From Cyathus striatus (taxonomy: Eukaryota; Basidiomycota; Agaricomycetes; Agaricales; Nidulariaceae): DNA of 64,000 nucleotides. The position numbers were made by a program, and so were the translations under genes. The stretch lies in the NCBI GenBank assembly GCA_025738555.1, contig JAOVFP010000020.1:1116001-1180000 (forward strand), in the 5' to 3' direction. The notes beneath the pieces are model-generated. The model was not told where the DNA came from. It was given only the letters and a program-made list of their open reading frames with translations, and ran no database searches. Each line of letters opens with the position of its first letter. The first letter of the stretch is position 1. Shown piece after piece: positions 1 through 12,271 of this stretch.

Positions 1-3000
1 TCGATATCCCACACTTCCACCAGATTCGTATATGCCCTATCCGATGGAGGAGCTCCTTTCCGCGATATTTCGACCGCAACCATTACCCATTTTCCTCTCC
101 CTTTCGAAGGATGAACAACGCACTGATGAATCCGTACAGATCGCCCCGTCGACCCAACACCTACGTGCCAGCTCCGTAGAAGGAGTCCGAACCGCTTGTC
201 CCAAAGGGTGAGCACACCCGTTGAAGTGCCGACAAGAATCCATGTTCGCTTTTTGTCCACACACAGACATGTTATCGGACCGTAGTGTCTCGGGTTTTCC
301 ATCATCTGCAATACTTGCATGGTCCGGAGGTCGAGAACAGTAATTACAGAATGGGTAGTTGCATAGATCAAATTAGAGGCCGAATCTATATATACATTAA
401 TAAACACTCCCCGATGCCCAAACGCAAAAATACGCTCACCAGTATTATAATGCATCATGCAGGTAATCCACTCTCCAACATGATCGACCCTATGCTCTCT
501 TACAAGCTGCAACTTGCCATACTTCGGCAGCGCATTTGCAGCTCCCGAAACTCCTGTTGCACCTTGCCCAACGTGCACCCTAACAACATGCAAACTCCCA
601 TCATCCGCCGCACTCGCAAAACAGTGCACCCCCTCAAGTGTACACACGGCCTTCACCTTCGCATGATGCTGTGTATACGAATGCCTTGGCTTGCTCGTCA
701 CATTTCTCTCCAGTCTCGCCGTATCCCACACCTTCACTGTCTTGTCGTCCGACGAGGTGACAAAGTACAAATGATCAGGAGAGACCGCAATGCCCGTAAC
801 AGCGTCCGTGTGAGCCGTCAGGTTTGCAACGAGGGTTGGTTCGACGCGTTTCGTACTGTCGCGTGATGCGAAACCATGTCGGACGGGGTTGCGTCGACGG
901 ATAGGACCTTCGTGCACTTTGGGACCAAAGTCATGTTGTAGTTCACGGTTGTTGTCAAGGTAGAGGTTTTCGAGGAGGTTGCTTATTCCCGGTTCCTGTC
1001 CGTCTGATCAGAGCAAAGTATGTTAGCACCAAGAAAATCGAATGCAATCAGCTATCTAGTTCACCATATGTGGATATAGGAATCAACGAGGGTAATCTGG
1101 GTCTTGAAGGCCTCAGAGTGGCAGAGATACTCATAGGCGAAGTCCTTCCCGACCTCTCAGGTGACAACTCTCTTATCTTCGGGTGTGCTTCCAGTAGGCC
1201 GATGGCATTCATCTTCGATGATCCGATAGCAGGTGCAGCTTTCTGTACGTCCGTACTTCCCATCTGAACTCGGCTACTGGGCCGGATGGAAATGGAGTTA
1301 GTGGTGGAGATGCTGGATTCAGTAGGGCTAGCTGGTCGATCTAACATGAGGGGAGGTGGTATAGGTGTAATGGGTGACGATGAGCCACCAACTGCAGGTG
1401 AAGGTGCGAGGTTGCTTCTTGCATCTCGGGATCCATGCGTCATACCAAGAGACGACGCTGATCCATTAATGGTAGCCAACCTCCTCCTGAGATCCTCGAA
1501 AGGAGCTGAAGAACCGACACTACCTTGATCGAGCGCTGAAAACCGACCGCCTAGACGAGGACTAAGGATAGGTGTTGTTCGCGAAGAACGTCGGGATGCA
1601 TATGATGAAGAGGGAATACGTGATGATCGGGAACCAAATTCTATGGATCTAGTCTTGAGGAAGACAGTTTGTGGTACTACACCAAGTTTTTGGAGTTCAA
1701 CATCCCCAATTACTTTGAGGCTTTGACCTGCATCGGGTTCTGAGATAAGACGAGAGGAAAAGCTGACCAAAGTTATGAAGAAAAGCAGTAACGAAAAAAC
1801 AAGGGATCAAATACCTGGAAGTAGCGAGAGCAAGTTTAACTATGTAGTCCCTCATCGATTGCAGCTTGTTTTCATCGCTATGTGTCATACCCATCTTCTG
1901 AAGCTTTTCAATTTGAGTGTCATCTCTATGGTGCGGTCAATTATCCAGTCCTGAGGACTGATTTTACACGACATACTCTTCGGACCGATTCCTAGAAAGG
2001 GATCCTGATCCTCTCTTCATTGAAATCATACTCTCCCTCGGAGATTCAATATTGTTGCCCCGTCTTCTCCAAAAACTAGTTGATTCAGCTTTCATCGCCC
2101 ATTGCACTGCGAAGTCCAATATTTGTCGAGGCAACTAGGTTGTCATAAGCACTATCGACGGATTCACGTTAGTATATCCACTTACAGCTGGCTTCATAGT
2201 TAATAACAAGCTTTTTTCATCGACGGTTACAACGTCAGACTTGAGGTAATGGCGGAGGGATGGATATAGGATACACCATATGTCCGAATCGGGAAGTTGC
2301 TTTACTGCAGCCGTGATGAACGCGGCGGCATCTTTCAAACGCATTAACAGAAAGACATAATATAATGAAGGAAATACATACTCTGTCGTATCCAGAGATT
2401 TGGATGGTACAAAAAACCTAGTATATTGCTCATTAGTTCCCATATACGTATCTTCTGAAACAGGCCGAGTTCGCATAGGCTGGTGAGAGACGATAGCACT
2501 TTTGCAACAACTGTTTCTTCTACATCTGTGTAATAAAGGTAAATATACCGGTAGGTTAATAACGATATCAAAGTAATCGTACCACATAGGGCTTGCAACA
2601 TCAGCGGTAATATGTACTCCTCCAAACTTCGCCCACCAGCGCACGCTGCAACCTCCACAATGCTTTCAAAAAATGCGTAGCGCAGCAACCAGTCACGGTC
2701 ATTAAGATAAGTAATCATATGGCTCAAGAGAACGTCATTGGTCGCCTGTCTTCCCAGGAAAATACATAATGATGAAATATCATGAAGAACAGCACGCTTG
2801 ACGATACTAGATACGTCAGTGAGAAGAGCGGAAAGATGATCTTGAATTGTTAGCTGCAGCTCTTGCAAGCTTGCCTCGTAGGATACCTGAAATGGTAAGC
2901 ATAAATTATCGACATAGAATAAGTAACTTAGATGGAACACACTTCGAGGTGAGCATTTTCGTAGTCTTGAACATCTGTTGCCACAGAAGAGGCACCGTGC

Positions 3001-5081
3001 GCTTTTAGTGCCTGCCCAATTTCCAAGTATCGGAGAGCCGTGTCTGCAATTTGAACTAAGCACTGAGCATATGTGCATCGAACAGACACTTCGGGATCAT
3101 GTACAAGATGTCGAATATTCGGAATGATATATTCTGGGAAAATCGCAGCATTCAAAGGGGTAATCACAGTTACAAGCATAAGCTGCAACAAGACACTTCA
3201 ATTGCAATACAAAATACGACCCATTTTACGTACCACTTGAATGAGGGTTCTCAACGCAGAGAGTCTTACCAAGGCAGATTCGTCATGAAGAAGTTCAACG
3301 ATGTATGGGATCATACGGTCTAGTTTCGCCTCATCCGTGAGGTGGGACGCTAATGCAAGGAAGACATCCAAGGCTCGAACTTTAGAACTTGGAAGGCTAC
3401 AATTGCGGATGTTGGAAGTTACGAGGGCCAGAATGATAAGAGCAGGTCCATCTGCAGAAGCTACGTGAGGCCAGTAAACGCGTAAAGGGAAAGGTTTACC
3501 TTCGTAGGCGGCTCGTCTACCACCCGGCAGAGTCCCTGGAAGTCGTGTATCATGATTCGGAATATGCAGTTCAACTGGTAGAATGTCCTGACAACACGTA
3601 AGTCTGTCGATTTTGGGTATAAGTGAAAGCAGGCATACCTGAAACGGTTTGGAAATAACACTGGGCGCAGAAATATATTCCACTTTTACATTCATCACGG
3701 CCTCTTCGGTAGCTTCGGGTGAAATGTACGGCTCTACGCTCTCATAATCTGACCATATCTCTCAATTCGGTGATCAGAATCACTAGGAAGTACATTGGGT
3801 GGTTGTTCGGTTAAATGTGCTGCAGTAGCAGTCGCACTCGCAGTTCTAATCGTATTTCCTGACGCTGAAGGGACTATTGTCGTTGGCGTTATGGAACTGG
3901 CAGTAGGAGGGGAAGGGAAAGGAGGATTGCTTGAAAGTTCGTTGATTGAGGCAACGTAGTTATGTAAGAAAGAATAGAAGCATTCCGGAAACACTGCCCC
4001 TCGTGATGTCTGTAGTAAAGTATCAAATGCCGGGCGTGCAGAAGGTTCAAGGCTGATCATTTGCATTATGAGATTCTACTGCCAGTAATGAGTCCATATC
4101 TGCGTTGATATAAAATAACCCTCACTTGAATACCTTCATCCCCAATGGATGCTAGGTGCGGCTCGACGCTGTATTCCCCTTCTCGATACTTGTAAAGCTG
4201 ACTGAGAGTGAAGAGTTGTGCACCTTCTAAGAACAACTCGGCGATAACGCATCCAGCGCTGAAGCAATCCATAGCTTCTGTGACCTTTCCATCCCGCCGC
4301 CCTTCTTCGTCGTCCATAGCAATCTTAGCCTTTTTCGCGCTTATCTCTGGATTTTCACTAGCAGTATAGAATCGCTCTGGAGCAATATAACATGTCCGTC
4401 TACCCGAAGTATCGAAAAAGAAAGAGAAGTCCGAGGGGTCATCTAGAGGAAGATAGGTTGGTTTGTACGACGCGAAGTCTGTAAGATATATCCAATTCCA
4501 AGAAGTGACTAATATGTTCTGAGACTTGATATCACCATGTGATACCTTTCTGTTGCGGGCGTCGCGTAGTGCGTTCAGGAGTTGAAAAGCTATCCAACGT
4601 TTCTCAATCATGCTGAGAAAAGGGCGCGTGCTTATACGATCATATAGGTTACTTGCAATCCATTGGCGAAATATGTAGCCTGCTTTCTCGGTTTCTACGA
4701 AAGCTTGAAAGTTGTAAACGTTTGGGATGTCAGTAAGAGCCTCCTTGTCCGCTGTGGAATACAGTTAGCATCCATATAATAAGGTCTCGACGGGAATATC
4801 TACCCTTTAATCGTTTATGGTAGTTTCTCAACGAAAGGCCGGGATCATGTTTGATGTATATCTTGGCGACTAAATGACCGTTCTGATGTTTGCATTTCAC
4901 TGCCTTAAGAAATCGGGCTGTACCCAAACTAGCGAAGAGTCGGTAAGATGGAATAACTATAGAACTCATTTACATTCACATACTTTTTCTCATATACAAT
5001 ATCTCCTCCCAAATCCGCTATAAACGAGTCCAGAGCTCCGGTTGTTCGTGTTAAACTTGATATTGAATGCACATTGCCCAT
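1..5081 (-). CDS. VPS15: VPS15, PI3-kinase regulatory subunit (pseudokinase-HEAT-WD40), 3' end cut by window edge
   Basis: Membrane-anchored scaffold of the class III PI3-kinase VPS34 complex, acting in autophagy and vacuolar/endosomal sorting. The start at 5081 gives MGNVHSISSL, the family N-terminus with a myristoylation glycine at position 2. The pseudokinase domain (about 4,940-3,980) has LGTARFLKAVKC, HGDIKSQNIL in place of HRD, and TDFASYKP in place of DFG, all normal for VPS15. HEAT repeats fill about 3,700-2,130 (e.g. LHDESALVRLSALRTLIQV). A Ser-rich linker follows (about 1,770-1,050). C-terminal WD40 repeats run to base 1 (SSDDKTVKVWDT, VGTSTGVLTLWDKR), so the last part lies outside. 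At least ten short introns. One frame break lies near 3,753: ..HRIER continues as WSDYESVEPYISPE only if one base is restored. Because the gene is broadly essential to endomembrane traffic and otherwise intact, I infer a sequence error. Identity is very secure. Confidence 0.96.
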
Positions 5082-5490
5082 TATCGCGTTCGATAATGCT
5101 TCAAGCTTGATTACAGTAGCTGTAGAGAACTCGAGCTTAGAAATCGAGTTAGAAGAGGAAAAGGTTGGAAGGTACGTTAGATGAAGGAAACAGGTTTGGG
5201 CATTGGTCTAAACAAGTCCACTGGCGGGAGTGCGCGTCCGTAACCCTTAGGCTTGATGGCAATGGATATTTGATGGATATGACAATAAGTAAACCGCGAC
5301 ATGCACTAAGCTTTCCTTTTTAGGATCTCGGAGTATCCTCGCGAACCGTGCGTACGCAGTACTTACTACTAACCAGTTCATAATATCACACAGGCAAATA
5401 TAAACATATGAAATTGCAGAGCAGTAAAAGTAGCTAAAGTTACATATGCTTGGAAGTGCGATATAATTCGACAAAAAGTCATGCAGTAGA
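5082..5490. other. Intergenic: VPS15 upstream region and DUR3 3' flank
   Basis: The two flanking genes run in the same direction (minus), so this stretch holds the VPS15 promoter and the DUR3 3' UTR. I see no conserved reading frame, TATA box or RNA gene in it. Confidence 0.6.
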
Positions 5491-8089
5491 CTAATGATGA
5501 TGATTTGAACCTCTCAAAATTAAGCGTGCGATCCTTAACAATGTATGTCGAGACTCGATAATTGGTAGGCACACAACCAAGAAGAAAGCGAAAAACAACC
5601 AGATCTACGATACCGTATTGGTGAATGAATAATGGATAACATAGTAGAGTTGGCTTACAAACATAACGGCAATAACGGCTGTGAAGAACTTTTTGGAGAA
5701 CATGTATGGGGCGCCTCCCAACGGTATCGGGATAATCTGTACCTGAAATCAGCAAAGGTTACAAAAATTAGAAACTTGACTTACAAAGGTGATAACGATA
5801 GCAAGCGTAGCAAACGCAAAACTGTAATCCTTAAATGTGCGGTTTAGAGCAGGAATATCCAATTCGGCAACAACATCTCGAACATGCTCTACATCAGTAA
5901 TCTGAATCGAGGACCCGTTTTTCTTGTCCACCTCTGGCTCGATATTATCGATAGCCAAGTCAGGTTCTTCGGATAAAACATTCATATTCCTTGTTTTTTC
6001 CCAATCGAAGTTCGCTGGGCGCCACAGAGAAAGTCCTATTGAGAGAACTCCCCCAGAGATGATGGCGGCTGCGTTACCAGCGAACGAGACCCACTGGTCA
6101 CTAAGTGTGGCAACAGTTATGGCACCTAGGTGGGCTTTCGCTGTAGCAAGCCAAACGACAAGCGCAATAGCCATGCCGCCAATCGAGCCAGCAACAGCTC
6201 CCGCTTTAGTGAGATCTTTCCACCTAAGATTCGTCGGTATTGGAGATCTCCATAGCTTATAATGCACTTACAAAAATGTAAGTGCAATCGGAAATACTCC
6301 AGATGCAGTAGATACCCCAAGGAAATAGAAAAGCCATCCCAGATTCTGGCAGCAGGTAAATCTGGGAAAGTACGTAGAAGTAGATAAGGAAAACTCACGA
6401 TCCCAGCTGCATGGAAAATAGATGCAAGAGAGCCACAGAAAATTGACCAAAAAACAATAAAGAACCTAGAAGCATTGACAACATCCTTGCTGGTAGCATT
6501 AGGTTTGAAGTAATGACGATAAACATCATAAGATAGTAAAGTAGATGTAGCAATTAGCTCGGCGCTAAGTGCCTATGCCACTGTCAGCATAGTAAACAAG
6601 AGCAAAGTTCGAACAGAAAACATACTGAAGTTACACTCAAAAACACCAGCAACAGCATGAGAACCGATCCAAATGTACCGAGAAGGTAGTTAACTGCTGC
6701 TACAGCCGCCAGACCTGCACTAATGTCGAAATCCGATAGGATAGGAAAATCCGGAAGAACACCCAGTGCTCGCGCACTCAGACCTAGTATGGTACCACAT
6801 GAGAACGGTATAGAGAACCAGGCTGTTCCACCAAGGAAATACGCTTTTGCAGTTGTCGATGGGTTCGATGCAATTGCCCGCGACCAATATCCTACTCAAG
6901 CTTGGTGAGAATAAATGCAGTGGCAGCAACAGGCAGCGATGACGCACCTTGGTCGCAATTGACAAGACCGAAGCCAGTGATAATGGACTGTGATATGTAG
7001 ATTTTATTATAATTCAACAAAAAAACATTCTTTTACATACCTGAACTGCAAAAATAGCACCTTGCCTCGACCTAAAGGTCAGATACGACCCTTTATAGTT
7101 GCCTTCTACAGGCCAACGTTCAGCAGCTTGCGCTAGGAGTTCCCATAGTCGGCCAGGACTTCCTATGGTATCAGATGCGGTAATAATACTAGAAGTTGTG
7201 AGTCAGTGCTATAGATATTGACATCATAGAGAAACCACCAACTAGAAAGCATAGCTAATTAGGATACCGAGGAGCACGAAAGTGTGGGTAGCATCACAGA
7301 TGAAGGTTGCTCGTAATCCACTAACAAATATAAGCATTTTCAGAACATAAAGGGAAATAAGACAACACACCCAGTAGCCACATAAATCGAGACTCCAACA
7401 GGAATAAGAAACAATGCGGAATATGCATTCATTCCTGTAAGAGTGCTCACAACGGTTCCGCCGCCAAGAAGGATACATGCAGAAACGATAGCATTGCACA
7501 CGAGGCCGCACCACAGGAAGGCTAAATGACCTACCGTTCCAAAGCGAATGTAGGCTACCTAGTCAACCTCTATAAAAATAGGACTGATGGAAAAACTGTA
7601 GGTGCTGACCTCAGGAAACGTAGTGGCGCGGTTAGCATTAATTTTCACTTTGCTGGCGATTACAGAAAATATAGCTATCTGAAGTGTTCCTCCTACAGCA
7701 TACCTTATTGTAGGTGCGCGATGAGTACGGCGGTTTAAGTTAAGAGATGCGATATTGCGCACCAGTATCCACCAGCTATACCCATAACATATGATTGGGT
7801 GGCGCTTTGAAGAAGCGTAAGACTCCATGTCCCTACAGAAAATAAAAAGGTTAAGCATTTTAAACTCTGCAAAAATATAGTAGTAAATATACGCACATGA
7901 ACTAATGATTCCAGATACAACCAGACCGGTCTTCAACGACCGGCTGGCTGCGGTGAACTCGGCTGCGGAGTTGGGCGAGAACTTCGAAAACCTGACTTGG
8001 ATCCAGGTAATGCCATTCATGAACAAGGCAAAGAGCAGTCCTAATCCAAGGACAACAGCATATCCTACACCTTGCGAGAGAGGCGTCAT
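5491..8089 (-). CDS. DUR3: Urea active transporter, DUR3-type sodium:solute symporter
   Basis: Plasma-membrane urea (and polyamine) importer of the SSS family. The start at 8089 gives MTPLSQGVGYAVVLGLG, which matches the family N-terminus; an in-frame stop lies a short way upstream. Recognisable stretches in order: TAASRSLKTGLVVSGI, WSLTLLQSATQSYVMGIAGG, GGTLQIAIFSVIASKVK, NRATTFPE, LGGGTVVSTLTGMNAYSALF, TFICDATHTFVLLG, DTIGSPGRLWELL, NCDQGYWSRAIASNPS, and the C-terminal IWLFFAFFLVVCLPIIESR ending GSNHHH at 5491. About 14-15 membrane segments, as usual. The frame stays open through about nine GT-AG introns once spliced; one donor is the weaker GTTGGT (near 7,231). The gene looks intact. It is head to head with the oxygenase at 8599. 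Confidence 0.93.
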
Positions 8090-8598
8090 AGGTAGTGTCA
8101 GTGTAGAGGAATTTCTTTATGGTTTGCATAACAAACAGGAACCATGCTTTTATTCAAGAATGAAGTCTGGGTTCCATTTCCACACGTGGGCCGGACATGG
8201 GCATAAAGAATTGCGAAGAATATGGTATCTCCGGCTCACCAGGCCAAACTGCACACGACGTTGATCCTTGATAAAGCCAATCCCTGCGGTAGACTGGGTC
8301 ACTGAAGCCTGAGCTGCATGTATTGTAATAACCAACGTAAAGGCTAAAGTATTCCTTGATTACCGCCAACGACTGCAAAGGTTTTTAATTCCAACCCCTA
8401 TCAGCTCGTAAGAACGCGAGATGCCGAATTGGGAGTGAATAGCTCACTTAAGATTGCGTGCTTATGGGGTTCTTTGGCGTCAAAGGCTTCTATCGTGATG
8501 CAAAGATGTAGCCTCGCGATAATGACCAGTATGTTGGTAATGCTACTTTCCATTAATAAATACTACCGTTGACTTCGAGTTTCCAAGCCAGGAGAGCC
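8090..8598. promoter_or_regulatory. Shared divergent promoter region of DUR3 and the 2OG oxygenase
   Basis: A 509-bp gap between two divergent genes must carry both 5' UTRs and promoters. It contains several GATA cores: GATAA near 8,269 and 8,519, and TATC (GATA on minus) near 8,397 and 8,489. Fungal urea transporters are commonly under GATA-factor nitrogen control, so these are candidate sites. GATA is a very frequent 4-mer, so this is only suggestive. A short minus-strand open frame at 8,150-8,335 does not resemble a DUR3 exon. Confidence 0.4.
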
Positions 8599-10115
8599 AT
8601 GTCCACTGCTACTTCCACTGCAGTTGTCACCGAAGCCCTTCAAAAGCTTGACTTAAAGTCCGGAAACCCACCCAGTGTCCCTGAATGGATTCTGCCGCCA
8701 GCTACGAAGGAAGATGTGGAATGGGCCGACATCTGACTGTGGACCTGTCGCTGTATGATACGAAGAAGGAGGAACTCATTAAAACTGTTGAGACGGCTCT
8801 ACAACGCGATGGTTTTTTCTATGTGGTAGGGCACGGGATTGAGCCCGAAAAGGCATGTCGTTTGCTTTGTTTGGCTACTTGCCCGCTTGCGGCTGATCCC
8901 AGTTCCAGTTGCGACGCCAATTCAATCTTGGGCAGCTTGCTTTCGACGGTGTTTCAGATGAAGAAAAGTCGGCTCACGAGGCCCCCATTAAAGAAAAAGG
9001 TTCCTTTATTGGATATAAAGTATGTTCGCAGTATGCATTCGACATTTTACACTTGATATGTAAATTCTTGAAATTATTTGCAGCTCCAAAAATTCTGGGT
9101 AATCAAAGATGATGTACGCGACCGTATAGAACACTACAACTTCTACCAGAATCAGTGCGCTATGTTTATTTTACATATCTAATCGATATTCCAGTATGGA
9201 CCCTGTTTCACGACATCCCAAGGCCCTTCAACCTTATGTTGACGAAGTTAAGGCATTCTTGGAGGTCTGTTTTACATTTACAACCTTGTCTATTTCGAAT
9301 CTTATTGTCTGCTCAAGGAAACACGCGTAAAAGTACTAAGACGCGTGTGCTTTTTGATTGACGGTGTTCTGGGCTTGGAAGAAGGATACCTATGGAAACT
9401 CCATCAAACGGCCAACGGACGTAAAGGAGATGATGTATGTACCCTAAGTATTTCTTCTTTATGTATAAGTATGCTTATGGCCACACAGCTCTTCCGCTAC
9501 ATGATATACGACCCATTGACTGCTGAGGAAGCTGAAAAGACAAATAACGTGATGCTGAATGGACATACCGACTTCAACAGCATCAGCTGTCTTATCTCAC
9601 AACCCATTACGGCTCTGCAAGTTCTAATGCCCGACAACGTGTGGAGATACGTGAAGCACAAGGACAACACCTACGTCATTAATATTGGAGATCAATTGTC
9701 ATTTATGAGTGGAGGCATGTTGAAAGGTACTATGCATCGAGGTTCGCGCCGCTCCCTGCTCTTTCGTTCATACATATCTTCATTATGTTATGCTTATAGT
9801 GGTCCGTCCACCGAAGGATCAAGTACACTATCGCCGACTCGGTGTATTCCACTTCGCACATTTCATCGATGGTATTCCTATGGACCTATTTCCATCGAAA
9901 AAGGTCCAAGAAAAAGGACATCAAATCTTCGAGGGTACGCCGCCAACAACAAATGAGTAAGTTTGGTAGTATATGATAGTATTTCATGCAAAATCTTACG
10001 TAGTTGTAGATGGGAGCAGGCACGAGTGAAGAGTTACGGCGTAGGGGATTTCATCAGGGGAGAAGAATATGATATTGAGATTCTGAATGGACTGCAAATT
10101 CGACATTACCACTGA
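8599..10115 (+). CDS. 2-oxoglutarate/Fe(II)-dependent dioxygenase, isopenicillin-N-synthase-like (frame broken once)
   Basis: Soluble non-haem iron oxygenase with DIOX_N and 2OG-FeII_Oxy domains, about 350 residues; the substrate cannot be told from sequence. The N-terminal domain carries RDGFFYVVGHGIEPE. The iron site is HTDFNS (His-x-Asp), with the distal His in KGTMHR; the 2OG-binding Arg is probably in HYRRLGVFHFAHF. The protein ends QIRHYH at 10115. Six or seven short introns; the first (8,853-8,908) needs a GC donor (AAG|GCATGT). The frame opened by MSTATSTAVVTEAL stops at 8,734 (..EWADI stop), while the conserved continuation LTVDLSLYDTKKEE is one frame away, so one base appears missing near 8,731-8,735. 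All catalytic residues are present. I treat it as a functional gene with a likely sequence error, but cannot exclude a recent pseudogene. Confidence 0.82.
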
Positions 10116-10586
10116 ATGGTTCGCAGTTCTTAGGCTTTCCCTGTATTATAGTGTATTTTTATAGATGTACGAAGTTTAAAGCCACCTGCTGAGTGTGCTT
10201 TAATAGTGTCAGCCCGGCTTTCATCCGTGATAATTCAGCTTCCTGTGTCTTTAGTGATTCTTAAAGCGGCAGTTTCTTCCAGAAAGAAATCAGTTATAGC
10301 ATATTAATGAGGACGATCATTTCCAGCCGAGCCCGAGTATGAACGCTCTTTCGGCATGTATCAAAAATAGCTTAACGGCCATACGGGTAACCTCTGATTA
10401 GTGACGAATTCAGACGGCACGAAATCTTCGATAGCATGTCCTTACATGATCACTGGTTCGTTGTGGGGAACATGGTTGTGTCAGGCGTTAGGCGTAGATT
10501 TTTCTGGTATAAAAGTACATCGGTTAAGAGTGACGTTATACGAATCGCATCCAAAATCACTACTCCTATACCGTCCCCAAAACTCA
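10116..10586. other. Intergenic: oxygenase 3' flank and SDR promoter
   Basis: No gene, repeat or RNA feature recognised. Both neighbours are on the plus strand. Confidence 0.55.
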
Positions 10587-11708
10587 ATGACATCCAACAA
10601 TTCTAAGGTTTGGTTTGGTATGCTGTATTACCCATATCAAGTAGGAGTGCTGACGTTCCACACCTTTATAGTGACGGGATCTTCTAGCGGACTTGGAAAA
10701 GCCTCGTACATGCGATCCTAGAGTCCGGACAGAGAGTCGCAGCAACTGCTCGAAACCCTGTCGCTCTTGAATACCTCCGAGAGAAATACAACCAATCTCA
10801 GCTTCTCATACAGGCCTTAGACGTGACTATTATCGAGCAAGTCAAAGAAGCTTTCGAAAATGTAAAACAGCATTTTGGAAGACTTGATGTCGTTGTGAAC
10901 AACGCAGGATACGTAAGCGTTCCAACGATGTCTGCAAAATTATACGAGTTAATATGCACCACCTTAGGCGGTTATGGGTGAAATTGAGGCAATTCCTGAA
11001 GAGGATGCAAGGAGACAGTTTGAGGTACAGTTCTGGGGGCCAGTCAATATTTCAAAAGAAGTCAGACTCGTGATTTCCATAGGAGAGGAAACATACTTAC
11101 ACAATACTTAGGGCGTTAAACTCTTTCGGGACTTGAATCCAGAAGGCCAAGGTGGAACCTTTTTCAATATCAGTACCTCTGGTGGTTACAACGCAAACCC
11201 CACACTTGCGTACTATAGTGCTAGCAAGTTTGGTAAGTCCTCAGCAAATGTCTTCATCATATATCTCGCTCTTATTTTCAAATACAGCGCTCGAGGGCTT
11301 CACCGAAGCATTCCAAAAAGAAATGCTCCCAGAGTGGAAAATCCGTGCAGTGATCATCGAACCTGGAGGGTTTGACACCGAATGGCGAAACAGTTCGATG
11401 ATAACCTTCCCTCCTCCACCTGAATATGCAGACCCGAACACGCCCACCATGAAAGCTAGAGTGGTACGAACGTCCATAGAATTTGCAGGCGTCCCAGAGC
11501 GCGCAGCCCGCGCGATCCTGAAGCTCGCAGAAGAGCCCGAGCTACCGATGCGCATCCAGTTGGGAAGCGATTCATTAGCTATCATTCAATTTAAGGCCAA
11601 TAAAACATTGCAAGAAAGTGAGAATGGTCTCACGTTGCTCACTCAACGAACAAGGATGGATTGGATGGGGAGGCCGTCAAACAAAAGATTATACAATTTC
11701 TTCGGTAA
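10587..11708 (+). CDS. Classical short-chain dehydrogenase/reductase (frame broken twice)
   Basis: NAD(P)-dependent oxidoreductase of the SDR family, about 290 residues; substrate unknown. The start at 10587 gives MTSNNSKVWF, followed by an intron and VTGSSSGLGK (TGxxxGxG cofactor motif). Then come RLDVVVNNAGY, FFNISTSGGY with the catalytic Ser, and YYSASKF (YxxxK). The C-terminal part includes RAVIIEPGGFDTEW and PERAARAILKLAEE. Introns lie near 10,618, 10,911, 11,060 and 11,232. Two frame breaks are seen: at about 10,697-10,701 (an AAAA run between GLGK and SLVHAILESG), and at about 11,622 (LQESE then WSHVAHSTNKDGLDGEAV). Each is repaired by one added base. With both restored the protein ends ..IIQFLR at 11708. 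The gene follows the oxygenase on the same strand, but no shared pathway can be claimed. Confidence 0.8.
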
Positions 11709-12271
11709 ACTTCCAGTTCGTACGTAGAGTCTACCCACCCAAAACCTTGACTGCGACAACGACGATCTATGCTTGCACCAATGGAATAGTTGAATGTGCC
11801 GGTATTGAGCTTCATAGCATTAGCCTGCATCAGCGTACTACAAACCGGACTTTCCGTCTCAAGTGATATATAATTGATAATGCAGCCCGCAGATAAGTAC
11901 CCTTGGGCCTTCTTCAGTTTCAACCATTGCGGATACCTAGCATGTTGGGCACCAGAAAAATGGAAATATTCTAGAGAGCCACGCTTTTAAGTTCCATCAC
12001 AAAGATTCTGCAGAGATTTCACTCTTGCTCTATTCTTGATGGCCTGACATCGCGTGCAACTTGAACAACAGAAAGTAAAGGCAAGGTAGTTGTTGGGCAG
12101 TTGAAGTTGAGTTGAAGTTCAAAATCAAACCAGTGTTCCGTTGTTGGCTTTCAATGCCATTGGTAAATAGATCGAATCTCGCCTCGATAATCTTTGCGCA
12201 TTGCTCCCGAGTCCTGTTCCAACTTTCAAGCTAACGAACATCCGTTTACTACCATAGTTTCCAATTTCAAA
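11709..12271. other. Intergenic: SDR 3' flank and promoter of the DUF1308 gene
   Basis: No conserved frame or RNA gene seen. A short upstream in-frame ATG at 12,194 could extend the next gene but is not favoured. Confidence 0.5.

Noticed and set aside
285..866. 193-codon plus-strand open frame at the left edge
   Set aside because: It is the antisense of the VPS15 WD40 exon, whose minus-strand translation is clearly conserved.
8599..11708. Oxygenase plus SDR as a secondary-metabolite cluster
   Set aside because: No synthase, P450, transporter or regulator nearby; the following genes are housekeeping.
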